In this document: positions 1 to 8,633 of the stretch, one piece after another | Position numbering within the stretch: the stretch's first letter is position 1 | How the letters are laid out: each line of letters opens with the position of its first letter | From: Methylobacterium oryzae | GTDB taxonomy: Bacteria > Pseudomonadota > Alphaproteobacteria > Rhizobiales > Beijerinckiaceae | Reading direction: 5' to 3' | DNA: 64,000 bases | Assembly: GCF_021398735.1 (NCBI RefSeq) | Contig: NZ_CP090349.1 | Location: 1,928,501 to 1,992,500 of the forward strand | Position numbers and translations under genes: made by a program | The notes under the pieces: generated by a model | Told to the model about the DNA's origin: nothing | Seen by the model: only the letters and a program-made list of their open reading frames with translations | Databases searched by the model: none

Positions 1-423
1 CGGCACGCAGGACGAGAGCTGCACCCGCAGATCCATCGCCAGCGTCTCGGAGGATCTGAGGAACCACGTGAAGGCGTCGGTGCCGAGCACGTTGGCCATC
101 TCGTGCGGGTCGCAGATCCCGGTGGTGACGCCGTGCGGCAGGACGCACCGCTCGTATTCCTGCGGCGGCATCAGCGACGACTCGACGTGGAAATGCGTGT
201 CGATGAAGCCCGGCACCACGATCTTCCCGGACGCGTCGATCTCCCGGGCGCCGCGATACTGCCCGAAGGTCCCGACGATCCGGTCGCCGCAGATCGCGAT
301 GTCGGAGGCGACGAGGTCGCCGGTGACGAGGTCGAGGAAGCGGCCGCCCTTCAGGACCAGATCGGCCTCGGCCTGGCCCTGACCCTGCGCGATCGCGCGC
401 CGGAGGAAATCCACCTGTGTCAT
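1..423 (-). CDS. ade: Adenine deaminase, N-terminal part (cut by window edge)
   Basis: Only the first 141 residues are in the window; the gene continues leftward past base 1. The ATG is at 423-421. Adenine deaminase hydrolyses adenine to hypoxanthine and ammonia in purine salvage. It is a metal-dependent amidohydrolase. The visible part has the small N-terminal beta domain, then the metal-binding H-x-H (motif DTHFHVESS, about residues 75-83). After that comes the adenine-deaminase-type run [18 protein letters not shown] dihydroorotase or D-aminoacylase would also show H-x-H but not this DPHE-x-NV segment. The catalytic C-terminal half cannot be checked here. Confidence 0.8.
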   Translation of the reverse strand, partial: MTQVDFLRRAIAQGQGQAEADLVLKGGRFLDLVTGDLVASDIAICGDRIVGTFGQYRGAREIDASGKIVVPGFIDTHFHVESSLMPPQEYERCVLPHGVTTGICDPHEMANVLGTDAFTWFLRSSETLAMDLRVQLSSCVP

Positions 424-550
424 CGCGATCCGCCCCTCCCGCCTGCCATCAGCCAGAAGCATGCCACGGGTACCGGCCTCGCGGCGACGCTTGCGGATGC
501 GCGGGCGCGGGCGCAGAAGCCCTTCACCTTTGAACCAGTCGAAGCTCTCG

Positions 551-2380
551 ATGCCTGCCTATCGCTCACGCACCACCACCCACGGCCGCAACATGGCCGG
601 TGCCCGCGGCCTCTGGCGCGCCACCGGCATGAAGGATTCGGATTTCGGCAAGCCGATCATCGCGGTGGTGAACTCTTTCACGCAGTTCGTGCCGGGCCAC
701 GTTCACCTCAAGGACCTCGGCCAGCTCGTCGCCCGGGAGATCGAGGCGGCCGGCGGCGTCGCCAAGGAGTTCAACACCATCGCGGTCGATGACGGGATCG
801 CGATGGGCCACGATGGGATGCTGTACTCGCTGCCGTCCCGCGAGCTGATCGCCGATTCCGTCGAGTACATGGTCAACGCGCACTGCGCCGACGCGATTGT
901 GTGCATCTCGAACTGCGACAAGATCACCCCCGGCATGCTGATGGCGACGCTGCGCCTCAACATCCCGACCGTCTTCGTCTCGGGCGGTCCGATGGAGGCC
1001 GGCAAGGTCCAGCTGCCGGGCATCGCCAGGAAGGTCGACCTCGTCGACGCGATGATCGCGGCGGCCGACGACAGGATCTCCGACGAGGACGTCGCCGTCA
1101 TCGAGCGCTCCGCCTGCCCGACCTGCGGCTCCTGCTCGGGCATGTTCACGGCGAACTCGATGAACTGCCTCACCGAGGCGCTGGGTCTGGCGCTGCCGGG
1201 CAACGGCTCGGTGCTCGCCACCCACGCCGACCGCAAGCGCCTCTTCGTCGAGGCCGGCCACCTGATCGTCGATCTGGCCCGCCGCCACTACGAGCAGGAC
1301 GACGCCAGCGTGCTGCCGCGCGCGGTCGCGAGCTTCCAGGCGTTCGAGAACGCCATGACCCTCGACATCGCCATGGGCGGCTCGACCAACACGGTGTTGC
1401 ACCTGCTGGCCGCCGCCCACGAAGGCGAGGTGCCCTTCACCATGGCCGACATCGACCGGCTGTCCCGGCGGGTGCCGGTGCTGTGCAAGGTCGCCCCGGC
1501 GGTGGCCAACGTCCACATGGAGGACGTCCACCGGGCGGGCGGCATCATGGGGATCCTGGGCGAGCTCGACCGGGCCGGCCTGATCGACACCGGCGTCGGC
1601 AACGTCTCGGCCGGAACGCTCGGCGGGGCGCTCGCCCGCTGGGACGTGCGCGGCGAACCGGCCGCCTCGGTCCAGACCTTCTACCGCGCGGCCCCGGGCG
1701 GCGTGCCGACCCAGGTGGCGTTCAGCCAGGAATCGCGCTTCGACGCACTCGACCTCGACCGGGAGGGCGGCGTCATCCGCGACGCGGCGCACGCCTACTC
1801 GCAGGATGGCGGCCTCGCCGTGCTCTACGGCAATCTCGCCGAGCAGGGCTGCATCGTGAAGACCGCGGGCGTCGACGCCTCGATCCTGACCTTCACGGGC
1901 ACCGCCCGCGTGTTCGAGAGCCAGGACGCGGCCGTCGACGGCATCCTCAACGGCAAGGTCACGGCCGGCGAGGTGGTGCTGATCCGCTACGAGGGCCCCC
2001 GCGGCGGCCCCGGCATGCAGGAGATGCTGTACCCGACGAGCTACCTGAAATCGAAGGGACTGGGTAAGGCCTGCGCCCTCGTCACCGACGGACGATTCTC
2101 CGGCGGGTCGTCGGGCCTGTCCATCGGGCACGTCTCGCCCGAGGCGGCCGAGGGCGGCCTCATCGGCCTCGTGCGGGACGGCGACCGGATCGCCATCGAC
2201 ATCCCGAACCGGCGCATCCACCTCGATGTCGAGACGGCGGAGCTCGACCAGCGGCGGGCCGCTCAGGAGGCGGCGGGCTGGCAGCCGGCGAAGCCGCGCA
2301 AGCGAAAGGTGAGCACGGCCCTGCGCGCCTACGCCATGCTCACGACGAGCGCGGCGCACGGCGCGGTGCGCCGGGTCTGA
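551..2380 (+). CDS. ilvD: Dihydroxy-acid dehydratase IlvD
   Basis: IlvD dehydrates 2,3-dihydroxy-isovalerate and 2,3-dihydroxy-3-methylvalerate to their 2-oxo acids, the third common step of valine and isoleucine synthesis. The enzyme is cytosolic and carries an iron-sulphur cluster. The product is 609 residues, close to the E. coli enzyme (616). Cluster cysteines appear in [10 protein letters not shown] and in [10 protein letters not shown]. The ATG at 551 gives [17 protein letters not shown], which I recognise as the family start. An in-frame ATG at 461 would add 30 Arg-rich residues unlike the family. The stop at 2380 abuts the stop of the convergent SGNH gene, leaving no intergenic base. 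Confidence 0.95.
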   Translation: MPAYRSRTTTHGRNMAGARGLWRATGMKDSDFGKPIIAVVNSFTQFVPGHVHLKDLGQLVAREIEAAGGVAKEFNTIAVDDGIAMGHDGMLYSLPSRELIADSVEYMVNAHCADAIVCISNCDKITPGMLMATLRLNIPTVFVSGGPMEAGKVQLPGIARKVDLVDAMIAAADDRISDEDVAVIERSACPTCGSCSGMFTANSMNCLTEALGLALPGNGSVLATHADRKRLFVEAGHLIVDLARRHYEQDDASVLPRAVASFQAFENAMTLDIAMGGSTNTVLHLLAAAHEGEVPFTMADIDRLSRRVPVLCKVAPAVANVHMEDVHRAGGIMGILGELDRAGLIDTGVGNVSAGTLGGALARWDVRGEPAASVQTFYRAAPGGVPTQVAFSQESRFDALDLDREGGVIRDAAHAYSQDGGLAVLYGNLAEQGCIVKTAGVDASILTFTGTARVFESQDAAVDGILNGKVTAGEVVLIRYEGPRGGPGMQEMLYPTSYLKSKGLGKACALVTDGRFSGGSSGLSIGHVSPEAAEGGLIGLVRDGDRIAIDIPNRRIHLDVETAELDQRRAAQEAAGWQPAKPRKRKVSTALRAYAMLTTSAAHGAVRRV

Positions 2381-3079
2381 TCAGCGGAGTTCGAGGACCA
2401 GGGCGGCGATGGCGGCCAACAGGGCCGCCGCCGCCACCGCGGCGCCGATGAGGCGCGCGCGGACGGACCGGGCCGTGTTCGCGGGCGCACCGTTCACCGA
2501 CAGGGCAGGGGCGGATGGGGCATCCGGGATGCGCCCCAGCGCCCGGAGCATCAACGGCTCGATCGCCGCGTATCCGGCCGGGCTCAGGTGGAGCCCGTCC
2601 GTCCCGTAATCCGGCCGGAGCCCGCCGGACTCGGACACCAGCACGGCGTGGTAATCGATGAACGTCGCGCCGTGCTCGTGGGCGTGGTCACGGAGCCACG
2701 CGTTGACCGCCGCGATCATGGCGGGGGCGTCCCGCACCTCCGGGTTCCACGGGATGCCGTCCACCGGCGTGAGCGAGCCGATCCAGGCCTTCACGCCCAG
2801 GGCGCGGGCCTCGTCGAGCATGCCGGCGAGCGTGCGGCAGATCTCCTCGACCGGGACGAAGACACCCTCGTTGCGGCCGATATCGTTGACGCCGCACAGG
2901 AGATGCACGCCCCGGGCGCCGGTCTCCGCGAGGTCGCGGGCGAACCGCATGGTGATCCAGCGCGTCGTCTGCCCGGAGCCGCCACGGGGGATGAGGTCGT
3001 AGGCCTCGAAAGTGCCGGCCCGGTGGAAGCCCCAGAGCTCCGTGATCGAGTCGCCCACGAAGACGATCGGTTCGGCCAT
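2381..3079 (-). CDS. SGNH/GDSL-family hydrolase with C-terminal membrane anchor
   Basis: This 232-residue protein has the SGNH blocks in order. GDSIT (about residues 10-14) carries the nucleophile serine. A glycine block lies near RGGSG, and GVNDIGRN carries the oxyanion asparagine. DGLHLS (about 162-167) carries the catalytic Asp-x-x-His. A hydrophobic segment of about 20 residues at the extreme C-terminus (AAAVAAAALLAAIAALV) suggests a tail anchor. No N-terminal signal is visible, so the catalytic domain may be cytoplasmic. Substrate is unknown; family members are esterases, lipases or carbohydrate acetyl-esterases. It starts 3 bases after the upstream SGNH gene ends. The pair lies downstream of GDP-fucose synthase, so deacylation of a surface sugar is a reasonable guess. 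Confidence 0.75.
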   Translation of the reverse strand: MAEPIVFVGDSITELWGFHRAGTFEAYDLIPRGGSGQTTRWITMRFARDLAETGARGVHLLCGVNDIGRNEGVFVPVEEICRTLAGMLDEARALGVKAWIGSLTPVDGIPWNPEVRDAPAMIAAVNAWLRDHAHEHGATFIDYHAVLVSESGGLRPDYGTDGLHLSPAGYAAIEPLMLRALGRIPDAPSAPALSVNGAPANTARSVRARLIGAAVAAAALLAAIAALVLELR

Positions 3080-3082
3080 GGC

Positions 3083-4105
3083 TCAGGCGGCCGTCGCCGC
3101 CCCGACCGTCTCGACCACCTCCGCCTGGAGACGGTCGGCCATCACTTGGCGCCCCTCCGAAGTCACGTGGACGATGTCGGTGAACAGGGCGCGGGTGTCG
3201 GCCTCGAACAGCCGGCTCAGGTTCCGCGCCGCGAAGGCCCGGTCGGCCGTGTCCAGCCGCCCGAGGACACTCTCGAAGCGCTCGTACTGGCGGTCGAGAT
3301 AGGCGAGGAACGCGCCGGACGCGGCGCCGGCCTCCGCGCCCGCGAGCGTCCCCTTGCGGACGACCGTCGGCTGCAGGAGGAACCGGACCGGCGCGCCGAT
3401 CCCGGGCGCGAGCCGCGCGAGGCGCCTGAGCGCCAGCTCGAACTGCCGCACCCCCTCCCATTCCCAGATGTCGGACTGCCAGTTCGTGAGCGCGCGCAGG
3501 TTCTCGAGGCGATTGAAGATCATCGCCTGCAGGCCGTCATACGACAGGTCCTCCGCGTCCTCGGCGGATTTCCTCGGGTCGAAGAAGTAGTCGTAGAGGC
3601 TCTCGTTCGCGAAGTGATTGTAGGGAACGCCGGCCCGCGGATCGAAGCTCCAAGGCTGGAAGATGTCGGTCGCGCCGCCGACGACCAGGATGACGTCGGG
3701 CTGCAGGTCCATCAGCCGCGTCGTGATCAGGGCGATCATCTGGTTGAGACAGGCCGAGACCGCGCCGAAATTGTAGACCCGCGCGCCGGGCCCGTGCGCC
3801 TGCTTCAGCCCGGTCTCCAGGCGTCCGGGCACGGTGTCGGCGAAGACCTGGCCGTCGATCAGCGTGCTGTCGCCGACGACGAAGACCCGCAGCGTCTCGG
3901 ACGGCGGCCGCGCGTCCGCGTGCGCGTCGTTGCGATACCCGAGGGCGTCGTAGCGCCAGCCCTGACCGGACGCCTCGGTCAGCGGCTTCCCGGCGAACTG
4001 CGCGTAGGGCGCGGGAAACCGGCTGTTCGCGTCGAAATTCTGGAAGCTCTGCAGGAACTTCCGCCGTCGCGCGTCCGCGCTGTCGTCGGGCGGCCGGTGG
4101 GCCAT
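3083..4105 (-). CDS. SGNH/GDSL-like protein, larger paralogue
   Basis: The protein has 340 residues and an ATG start. VVGDSTLIDG (near residue 77) is a GDS block with the nucleophile serine. VVGGATD sits where the Gly-x-Asn-Asp block is expected but has Thr-Asp in place of Asn-Asp. DIVHVTSEG near the C-terminus supplies Asp-x-x-His. The overall look is that of an SGNH hydrolase similar to proteins of capsule, O-antigen and exopolysaccharide loci. There is no obvious signal peptide or membrane segment. It lies between GDP-fucose synthase and the smaller SGNH gene on the same strand, so the three probably form one unit. The substrate is not known and activity is uncertain because of the altered third block. 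Confidence 0.65.
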   Translation of the reverse strand: MAHRPPDDSADARRRKFLQSFQNFDANSRFPAPYAQFAGKPLTEASGQGWRYDALGYRNDAHADARPPSETLRVFVVGDSTLIDGQVFADTVPGRLETGLKQAHGPGARVYNFGAVSACLNQMIALITTRLMDLQPDVILVVGGATDIFQPWSFDPRAGVPYNHFANESLYDYFFDPRKSAEDAEDLSYDGLQAMIFNRLENLRALTNWQSDIWEWEGVRQFELALRRLARLAPGIGAPVRFLLQPTVVRKGTLAGAEAGAASGAFLAYLDRQYERFESVLGRLDTADRAFAARNLSRLFEADTRALFTDIVHVTSEGRQVMADRLQAEVVETVGAATAA

Positions 4106-4182
4106 GGTCCGTCTCCTCGCCGGGCGGATGCCCGGTGGCTGTGCGATGGTCGGTGAGCCGGGCGGCGCGACGGCGGGCCCAC

Positions 4183-5154
4183 TCAGCTCCGCAGCGTCGC
4201 GTGGTTCTCCAGGAACCAGCCGTAGGTCTGGCGCAGGCCGTCCTCGAGGGCGATCTCCGGCCGCCAGCCCATCGCCCGCAGCCGCGACACGTCCATCAGC
4301 TTGCGCGGCGTGCCGTCCGGCTTGGTCGCGTCGAACGCCAGCTCGCCCGCGTAGCCGATCACCCGCGCGAGCGCCTCGGCGAGCTGACGGATGGTGCAGT
4401 CCTCACCCGTCCCGACGTTGATGTGCGACAGGTCGGGGCGCGTGTTCGCGGCGTAGACCGCGTCGTCCATCTCCATCACGTAGACGCTGGCCCGCGCCAT
4501 GTCGTCGACGTGCAGGAACTCGCGCATCGCCCGGCCGGTGCCCCAGACCGTGACCTTCGCCAGACCCTCCCGCTTCGCCTCGTGGAAGCGGCGCATCAGC
4601 GCCGGCAGCACGTGGGCGTTCTCGGGATGGAAGTTGTCGTTCGGGCCGTAGAGGTTCGTCGGCATCACGCTGCGATAGCGGCGCCCATACTGGCGGTTGT
4701 AGCTCTCGCACATCTTGATCCCCGCGATCTTGGCGATCGCGTAGGGCTCGTTGGTCGGCTCGAGCAGCCCGGTCAGCAGGGCGTCCTCGCGCATCGGTTG
4801 GGGCGCGTGCTTCGGGTAGATGCAGGACGAGCCCAGGAACAGCAGCCGGTCGACGCCGTGCGTGTGCGCGGCGTCGATCAGGTTCGACTGGATCAGCAGG
4901 TTCTCGTGGATGAACTCGGCCGGGTAGGTGTTGTTGGCGTGGATGCCGCCGACGCGCGCGGCGGCGAGGTAGACCTGGTCGATGCGGTTCTCGGCGAAGA
5001 AGCGCCGGACCGCGGCCTGATCGAGGAGGTCGAGGGTTCGGCGGTCGGCCGTGAGGATCCGCTCGTGACCGAGCTCACGCAGGCGACGCACGATCGCCGA
5101 GCCCACCATGCCGCGATGGCCCGCCACGAAAATGGTCTGACCTCGACCGTCCAT
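4183..5154 (-). CDS. fcl: GDP-L-fucose synthase
   Basis: This NADPH-dependent epimerase/reductase turns GDP-4-keto-6-deoxy-D-mannose into GDP-L-fucose, the donor for fucose in lipopolysaccharide and exopolysaccharide. It has 323 residues, the usual size. The Rossmann GHRGMVG lies near residues 11-17. Catalytic serine is in GSSCIYPK, and Tyr-x3-Lys is YAIAK. The conserved GIHANN and YGPNDNFHP segments agree with Fcl/WcaG. I chose the ATG at 5154; the codon before it is GTG and could also serve. The usual partner gmd (GDP-mannose dehydratase) is not in the window. It is divergent from the adhesin gene across about 280 bp. Confidence 0.9.
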   Translation of the reverse strand: MDGRGQTIFVAGHRGMVGSAIVRRLRELGHERILTADRRTLDLLDQAAVRRFFAENRIDQVYLAAARVGGIHANNTYPAEFIHENLLIQSNLIDAAHTHGVDRLLFLGSSCIYPKHAPQPMREDALLTGLLEPTNEPYAIAKIAGIKMCESYNRQYGRRYRSVMPTNLYGPNDNFHPENAHVLPALMRRFHEAKREGLAKVTVWGTGRAMREFLHVDDMARASVYVMEMDDAVYAANTRPDLSHINVGTGEDCTIRQLAEALARVIGYAGELAFDATKPDGTPRKLMDVSRLRAMGWRPEIALEDGLRQTYGWFLENHATLRS

Positions 5155-5205
5155 CACGCGTCCGTTCCCTGCCGAAAGCTCGGATTTCCAAGCCCCTATA
5201 GCCCC

Positions 5206-5231
5206 TTTGCGGCGCGATATCGCCGCGCAAA
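5206..5231. repeat. Imperfect inverted repeat between fcl and the adhesin gene
   Basis: A 26-bp near-palindrome is centred on CGATATCG. The 9-base arms TTTGCGGCG and CCGCGCAAA match at 7 of 9 positions. It lies about 50 bp before the fcl start and about 200 bp before the adhesin start, in the only long gene-free stretch of this part. It could be an operator or a hairpin in the fcl leader. A distinctly AT-rich patch at about 5300-5345 lies nearer the adhesin gene and may hold its promoter. Confidence 0.35.
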
Positions 5232-5433
5232 CACGCGTTTTCTGAGGCGGGCCACGGGGCGCACGCCGGCCTCCGCGAACCGCGTCATTGTACGGGAAAC
5301 GACGAAACCAAATACAACTGAAAGTTAGCGTTAATCATTCTACCAGAAGCTGCATCTCGTTCCTGCTTGCCGACCAACGGGTTGCAGGGCCGGATCGGAA
5401 TCGCTCCCCGGCCGCGCAGCAATGGAGTTCCAG

Positions 5434-7035
5434 ATGCGTCCCTTGACCGTCGTCCCGGTTACGCCGCGGACTGCGACGATCGCTGTCCTCCGTCCGGGCG
5501 CCGCCCGCGCGATCCCGATCGCGGCCGGGCTCCTGCTCTGCACGGCCCTGGCGACACCCGCCCAGGCGCAGCTCCTGCGCGGCGCGCTGGATACAACCAC
5601 GAATGGCATCCTCGGCACCGGGCTCACGATCGGCACGAGCAGCCCCGGCAGCGGCGTGCTCGGAACCGGCCTCAATGTCGGCACGACCAATGGCGGGCTT
5701 CTCGGCACGGGCGTCACGGTCGGCACCACCAATCCCGGGACCGGCGTCCTCGGGACCGGCGTCAATGTCGGGACCACGACCGGCGGCAGCGTGCTCGGCA
5801 CCGGCGTGACGGTCGGCACCACCGCTCCCGGGACCGGCGTCCTCGGAACGGGGCTCAACGTCGGGACCACCGGCGGGGGTGTGCTCGGGACCGGCGTGCT
5901 CGTCGGCACGACCGGTCCGGGAGACGGGCTGCTCGGCACCGGTCTGACCCTGGGAACCGCGGGAGGGACCGGAACGGGCGGCTGCGGCACATGCGGCGGC
6001 ACCGGCGGGGGTGGGACCGGCGGAGGCGGAACCGGTGGTGGTGGTACTGGTGGCGGGTCCAATCAGGGCATCTACATCATCACCGGCAACGTGACGCAGT
6101 CCCAGGGGCAGACCGTCATCAACGAGCTGAGGCTCTCGCAGCTCACGAGCGTCACGGGCGTCGCCGCGAACAACACCAGCAACCAGGCCGCGCCGATCGC
6201 CGTCGGCAGCGACGCGCTGGCGGTGGGCTACGGTTCGAGCGCGGCCGGGACGGCCTCGACCGCGGTCGGCACGGGCGCCAGCGCGGCCAACACCGGCAGC
6301 GTCGCCCTCGGCTACGCGGCCAGCGCGCAGGGCCTCGGCGGAACGGCGATCGGCACGGCCTCCGCGGCGTCCGGAGCCGGCAGCACCGCCTTGGGCTTCG
6401 TCGCCGGCGCGACCGGGACCGGATCCACCGCCATCGGTGCGGCCGCCTCGGCGGCCGGCAACAACAGCGTCGCGCTCGGCAACGGGGCGGCCGCCAATCA
6501 GGCCAACACGATCGCGATCGGCGCGAACGTGAAGACGACCCAGGCCAACCAGGTGGCGATCGGCAATTCCGCGAACACCTACACGCTGGCCGGCATCGCC
6601 TCGCAGGCGAGCGCCGCCGCCCAGAGCGGAGCGACGGCCTTCGTGACCACGGACGCGAACGGTAACCTCGCGGCCTCGGCCTACGGACCGTCGACGATCG
6701 CCGGCCTCGGCAACCGGATCGATTCGGTGCAGGCGCAGGTCAACAACCTGGAAGCCAAGACCGACTCGGTCCAGCGCTACGCCATCCAGACCCGCAAGGA
6801 GGCCCGGCAGGGCGTCGCCATGGCCATCGCGATGGCGACCGCGCCGATGCCGTCGGCGCCGGGCAAGACGACCTGGGCCACCAACGGAGCGACCTACCGG
6901 GGCGAGTGGGCCGGCGGTCTCGCTGTGGCGCACCGGTTGCCGACCTGCTGCGTCCCGATCGCGGTGACCGCGGGCGTGGCCTACGGCGGCGACAACGCCG
7001 TCGGTGTCCGCGCCGGCCTCGCGGGCGAATTCTGA
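5434..7035 (+). CDS. YadA-type trimeric autotransporter adhesin-like protein
   Basis: This is a predicted outer-membrane surface adhesin of about 533 residues. In order it has a signal peptide ending near PAQAQ (about residue 41), a block of LGTG/VGTT repeats, a Gly-rich linker with one C-x-x-C, YadA head repeats, a short coiled neck and a C-terminal anchor. The head repeats are of the form SxALGxxA / STAIGxxA, roughly residues 250-390. The neck is near SVQAQVNNLEAKTDSV. The anchor (about 90 residues) includes TRKEARQGVAMAIAMA, as in YadA stalk-anchor junctions, and ends in Phe as outer-membrane barrels do. I prefer the ATG at 5434 because GGAG lies 5 bases before it. An ATG at 5422 lacks such a site. 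Trimerisation and adhesion are inferred from the family. Confidence 0.82.
   Translation: MRPLTVVPVTPRTATIAVLRPGAARAIPIAAGLLLCTALATPAQAQLLRGALDTTTNGILGTGLTIGTSSPGSGVLGTGLNVGTTNGGLLGTGVTVGTTNPGTGVLGTGVNVGTTTGGSVLGTGVTVGTTAPGTGVLGTGLNVGTTGGGVLGTGVLVGTTGPGDGLLGTGLTLGTAGGTGTGGCGTCGGTGGGGTGGGGTGGGGTGGGSNQGIYIITGNVTQSQGQTVINELRLSQLTSVTGVAANNTSNQAAPIAVGSDALAVGYGSSAAGTASTAVGTGASAANTGSVALGYAASAQGLGGTAIGTASAASGAGSTALGFVAGATGTGSTAIGAAASAAGNNSVALGNGAAANQANTIAIGANVKTTQANQVAIGNSANTYTLAGIASQASAAAQSGATAFVTTDANGNLAASAYGPSTIAGLGNRIDSVQAQVNNLEAKTDSVQRYAIQTRKEARQGVAMAIAMATAPMPSAPGKTTWATNGATYRGEWAGGLAVAHRLPTCCVPIAVTAGVAYGGDNAVGVRAGLAGEF
5605..5960 (+). repeat. Tandem LGTG/VGTT coding repeats in the adhesin
   Basis: About seven copies of a unit of roughly 16-19 codons are present, reading close to VLGTGLNVGTT with N-P-G-T-G or G-G-G spacers. 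Examples begin near 5611, 5659, 5701, 5746, 5797, 5839 and 5881. Copies differ at synonymous positions, so they are not a recent expansion. Regular Gly/Thr spacing with alternating small and aliphatic residues suggests a repetitive beta structure. Confidence 0.75.
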
Positions 7036-7073
7036 CAGGGCCATCATCACCAGGGACGCGCCTGATTTCGTCC

Positions 7074-7102
7074 TTGCGCAGCGTGAAAGGACCGCGATAG
7101 TG
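7074..7102 (+). promoter_or_regulatory. Candidate sigma-70 promoter of crtI
   Basis: TTGCGC (7074-7079) and ATAGTG (7097-7102) are separated by 17 bases. This would place transcription start at about 7108-7110, on the crtI ATG. The match is moderate and judged by eye. It is more credible because the PpsR palindrome overlaps the -10 element, the arrangement expected for repression. Confidence 0.4.
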
Positions 7103-7118
7103 TCAAGCAATGCTGACA
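7101..7118. promoter_or_regulatory. PpsR/CrtJ-type operator overlapping the crtI start codon
   Basis: The sequence TGTCAAGCAATGCTGACA fits TGTC-N10-GACA, the PpsR/CrtJ palindrome that represses photosynthesis genes under oxygen and light. One more base on each side extends the arms to GTGTCA/TGACAC. The crtI ATG (7110-7112) lies in its middle. Bound repressor would block initiation. PpsR itself is not encoded in the window. Confidence 0.75.
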
Positions 7119-8633
7119 CTCGCGGTCGACCATCGGGTTGCGCAAGAGATCGATCGGCGCCCGCACGCCGTCGTGGTCGGCTCGGGCTTCGGCGGTCTCG
7201 CCGCGGCGGTCCGGCTGGGCGCGCGCGGCTATCGCGTCACCGTCTTGGAGCGCCTCGCGCAGCCCGGGGGACGGGCCCGCGTCCACCGGCAGGACGGCTT
7301 CACCTTCGACGCCGGTCCGACCATCGTCACCGCGCCCCAGCTCTTCGAGGAGTTGTGGCAGCTCGCCGGCCGCAGGCTCGCCGACGACGTGACGCTGGTG
7401 CCGATGGATCCCTTCTACCGGATCCGCTTCGCCGACGGCACGTCCTTCGCCTACAGCGGCGACGTGGACCGGATGCGCGCCGAGGTGGCCCGCTTCGCGC
7501 CGGACGACGTCGCGGGGTACGAGCGCTTCATGGCGCACAGCCGCGCCGTCTGCCGGATCGGGTTCGAGCAGCTCGGACACGTGCCGTTCGGCAGCGTCGG
7601 CGCGATGCTCAAGATCGCGCCCGACCTGCTGCGCCTCTCGGGACACCGCTCGGTGCACGACGTGGTGGCGCGCTTCATCCGCGACGAGCGGCTGCGCACG
7701 GTCTTCAGCTTCCATCCGCTCCTGATCGGCGGCAACCCGTTCCGGGCCAGCGCCATCTACTGCCTGATCGCCGACCTCGAGCGGCGCTGGGGCGTTCACT
7801 TCGCGATGGGCGGTACGGGGCAGCTGGTCGACGGGCTGGTGCGGCTGATCCGGTCGCAGGGCGGCCGCCTGCGCCTCGGCGTCGAGGTCGCGCGCATCCG
7901 GGTCGAGGCGGGGGCGGCCACCGGCGTCGACCTGACCAGCGGCGAGACGATCGCGGCCGACGTCGTGGTGTCCAACGCCGATTCGGCCGTGACGCACGCG
8001 CGCCTGCTTCCGGAGGCGCAGCGCTGGAGCCCGGGGCGGTTCCAGCGAGCCCGCTCGTCGATGGGACTATTCGTCTGGTACTTCGGCACCAAGCGGCGCT
8101 ACCCGGCGGTGGATCACCACACGATCCTGCTCGGGCCCCGATACCGCGGCCTGCTCGCCGACATCTTCGACCGCAAGGTGCTGGCCGAGGACGCGAGCCT
8201 CTACCTGCATCGTCCGACCGCCACCGATCCGAGCCTCGCCCCACCGGGATGCGACGCCTTCTACGTGCTGGCCCCGGTGCCGAACCTCGCCGGCGGCCAG
8301 GATTGGCAGACCCTCGCCGAACCGTACCGGCGCCGGATCGCCGCCCTGCTCGAGGCGAGCGTGATGCCTGGCCTGTCGGAGGCCATCGTGACCTCGAAGG
8401 TGACGACGCCGCTGGATTTCCAGGACGATTTCCTGAGCTACCGGGGCTCCGGATTCGGCCTGGAGCCGGTGCTGACGCAATCGGCCTGGTTCCGTCCGCA
8501 CAACCGGTCGAGCGCAGTCCGCAACCTCTACCTCGTGGGCGCCGGCACGCATCCGGGGGCCGGCCTCCCCGGGGTGCTGTCCTCCGCCCGCATCCTCGAC
8601 AGCGTGGTCCCCGATGCCCGCGTTACCGCCTGA
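7110..8633 (+). CDS. crtI: Phytoene desaturase CrtI
   Basis: CrtI is an FAD-dependent desaturase that converts phytoene to lycopene (or neurosporene) by successive desaturations at the membrane. The product has 507 residues. The FAD-binding Rossmann motif VVVGSGFGGLAAAVRLG is near residues 21-37. FDAGPTIVT and the C-terminal signature YLVGAGTHPGAGLPGV are typical of bacterial CrtI. The ATG at 7110 puts about 20 residues before the Rossmann strand, longer than usual, and there is no close ribosome-binding site. It lies inside a PpsR operator. No in-frame ATG or GTG follows before the Rossmann fold, so I keep it. The crtB start overlaps the crtI end by 20 bases. It is distinct from its relative CrtD at 32421-33980. 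Confidence 0.92.
   Translation: MLTLAVDHRVAQEIDRRPHAVVVGSGFGGLAAAVRLGARGYRVTVLERLAQPGGRARVHRQDGFTFDAGPTIVTAPQLFEELWQLAGRRLADDVTLVPMDPFYRIRFADGTSFAYSGDVDRMRAEVARFAPDDVAGYERFMAHSRAVCRIGFEQLGHVPFGSVGAMLKIAPDLLRLSGHRSVHDVVARFIRDERLRTVFSFHPLLIGGNPFRASAIYCLIADLERRWGVHFAMGGTGQLVDGLVRLIRSQGGRLRLGVEVARIRVEAGAATGVDLTSGETIAADVVVSNADSAVTHARLLPEAQRWSPGRFQRARSSMGLFVWYFGTKRRYPAVDHHTILLGPRYRGLLADIFDRKVLAEDASLYLHRPTATDPSLAPPGCDAFYVLAPVPNLAGGQDWQTLAEPYRRRIAALLEASVMPGLSEAIVTSKVTTPLDFQDDFLSYRGSGFGLEPVLTQSAWFRPHNRSSAVRNLYLVGAGTHPGAGLPGVLSSARILDSVVPDARVTA

Noticed and set aside
566..2359. 597-residue open frame antisense to ilvD
   Set aside because: Composition is Arg/Ala/Val-Asp-rich as expected for a complement frame of a GC-rich gene. 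ilvD on the other strand is unmistakable.
5340..6062. Antisense frame encoding PVPPPP-type proline repeats
   Set aside because: It is the complement of the Gly/Thr-rich adhesin repeats. There is no signal peptide or family match.
5605..6600. Repeats in the adhesin as a possible CRISPR array
   Set aside because: Repeats are in frame, diverged and lack unique spacers of fixed length. They encode YadA-like protein repeats and there are no cas genes.
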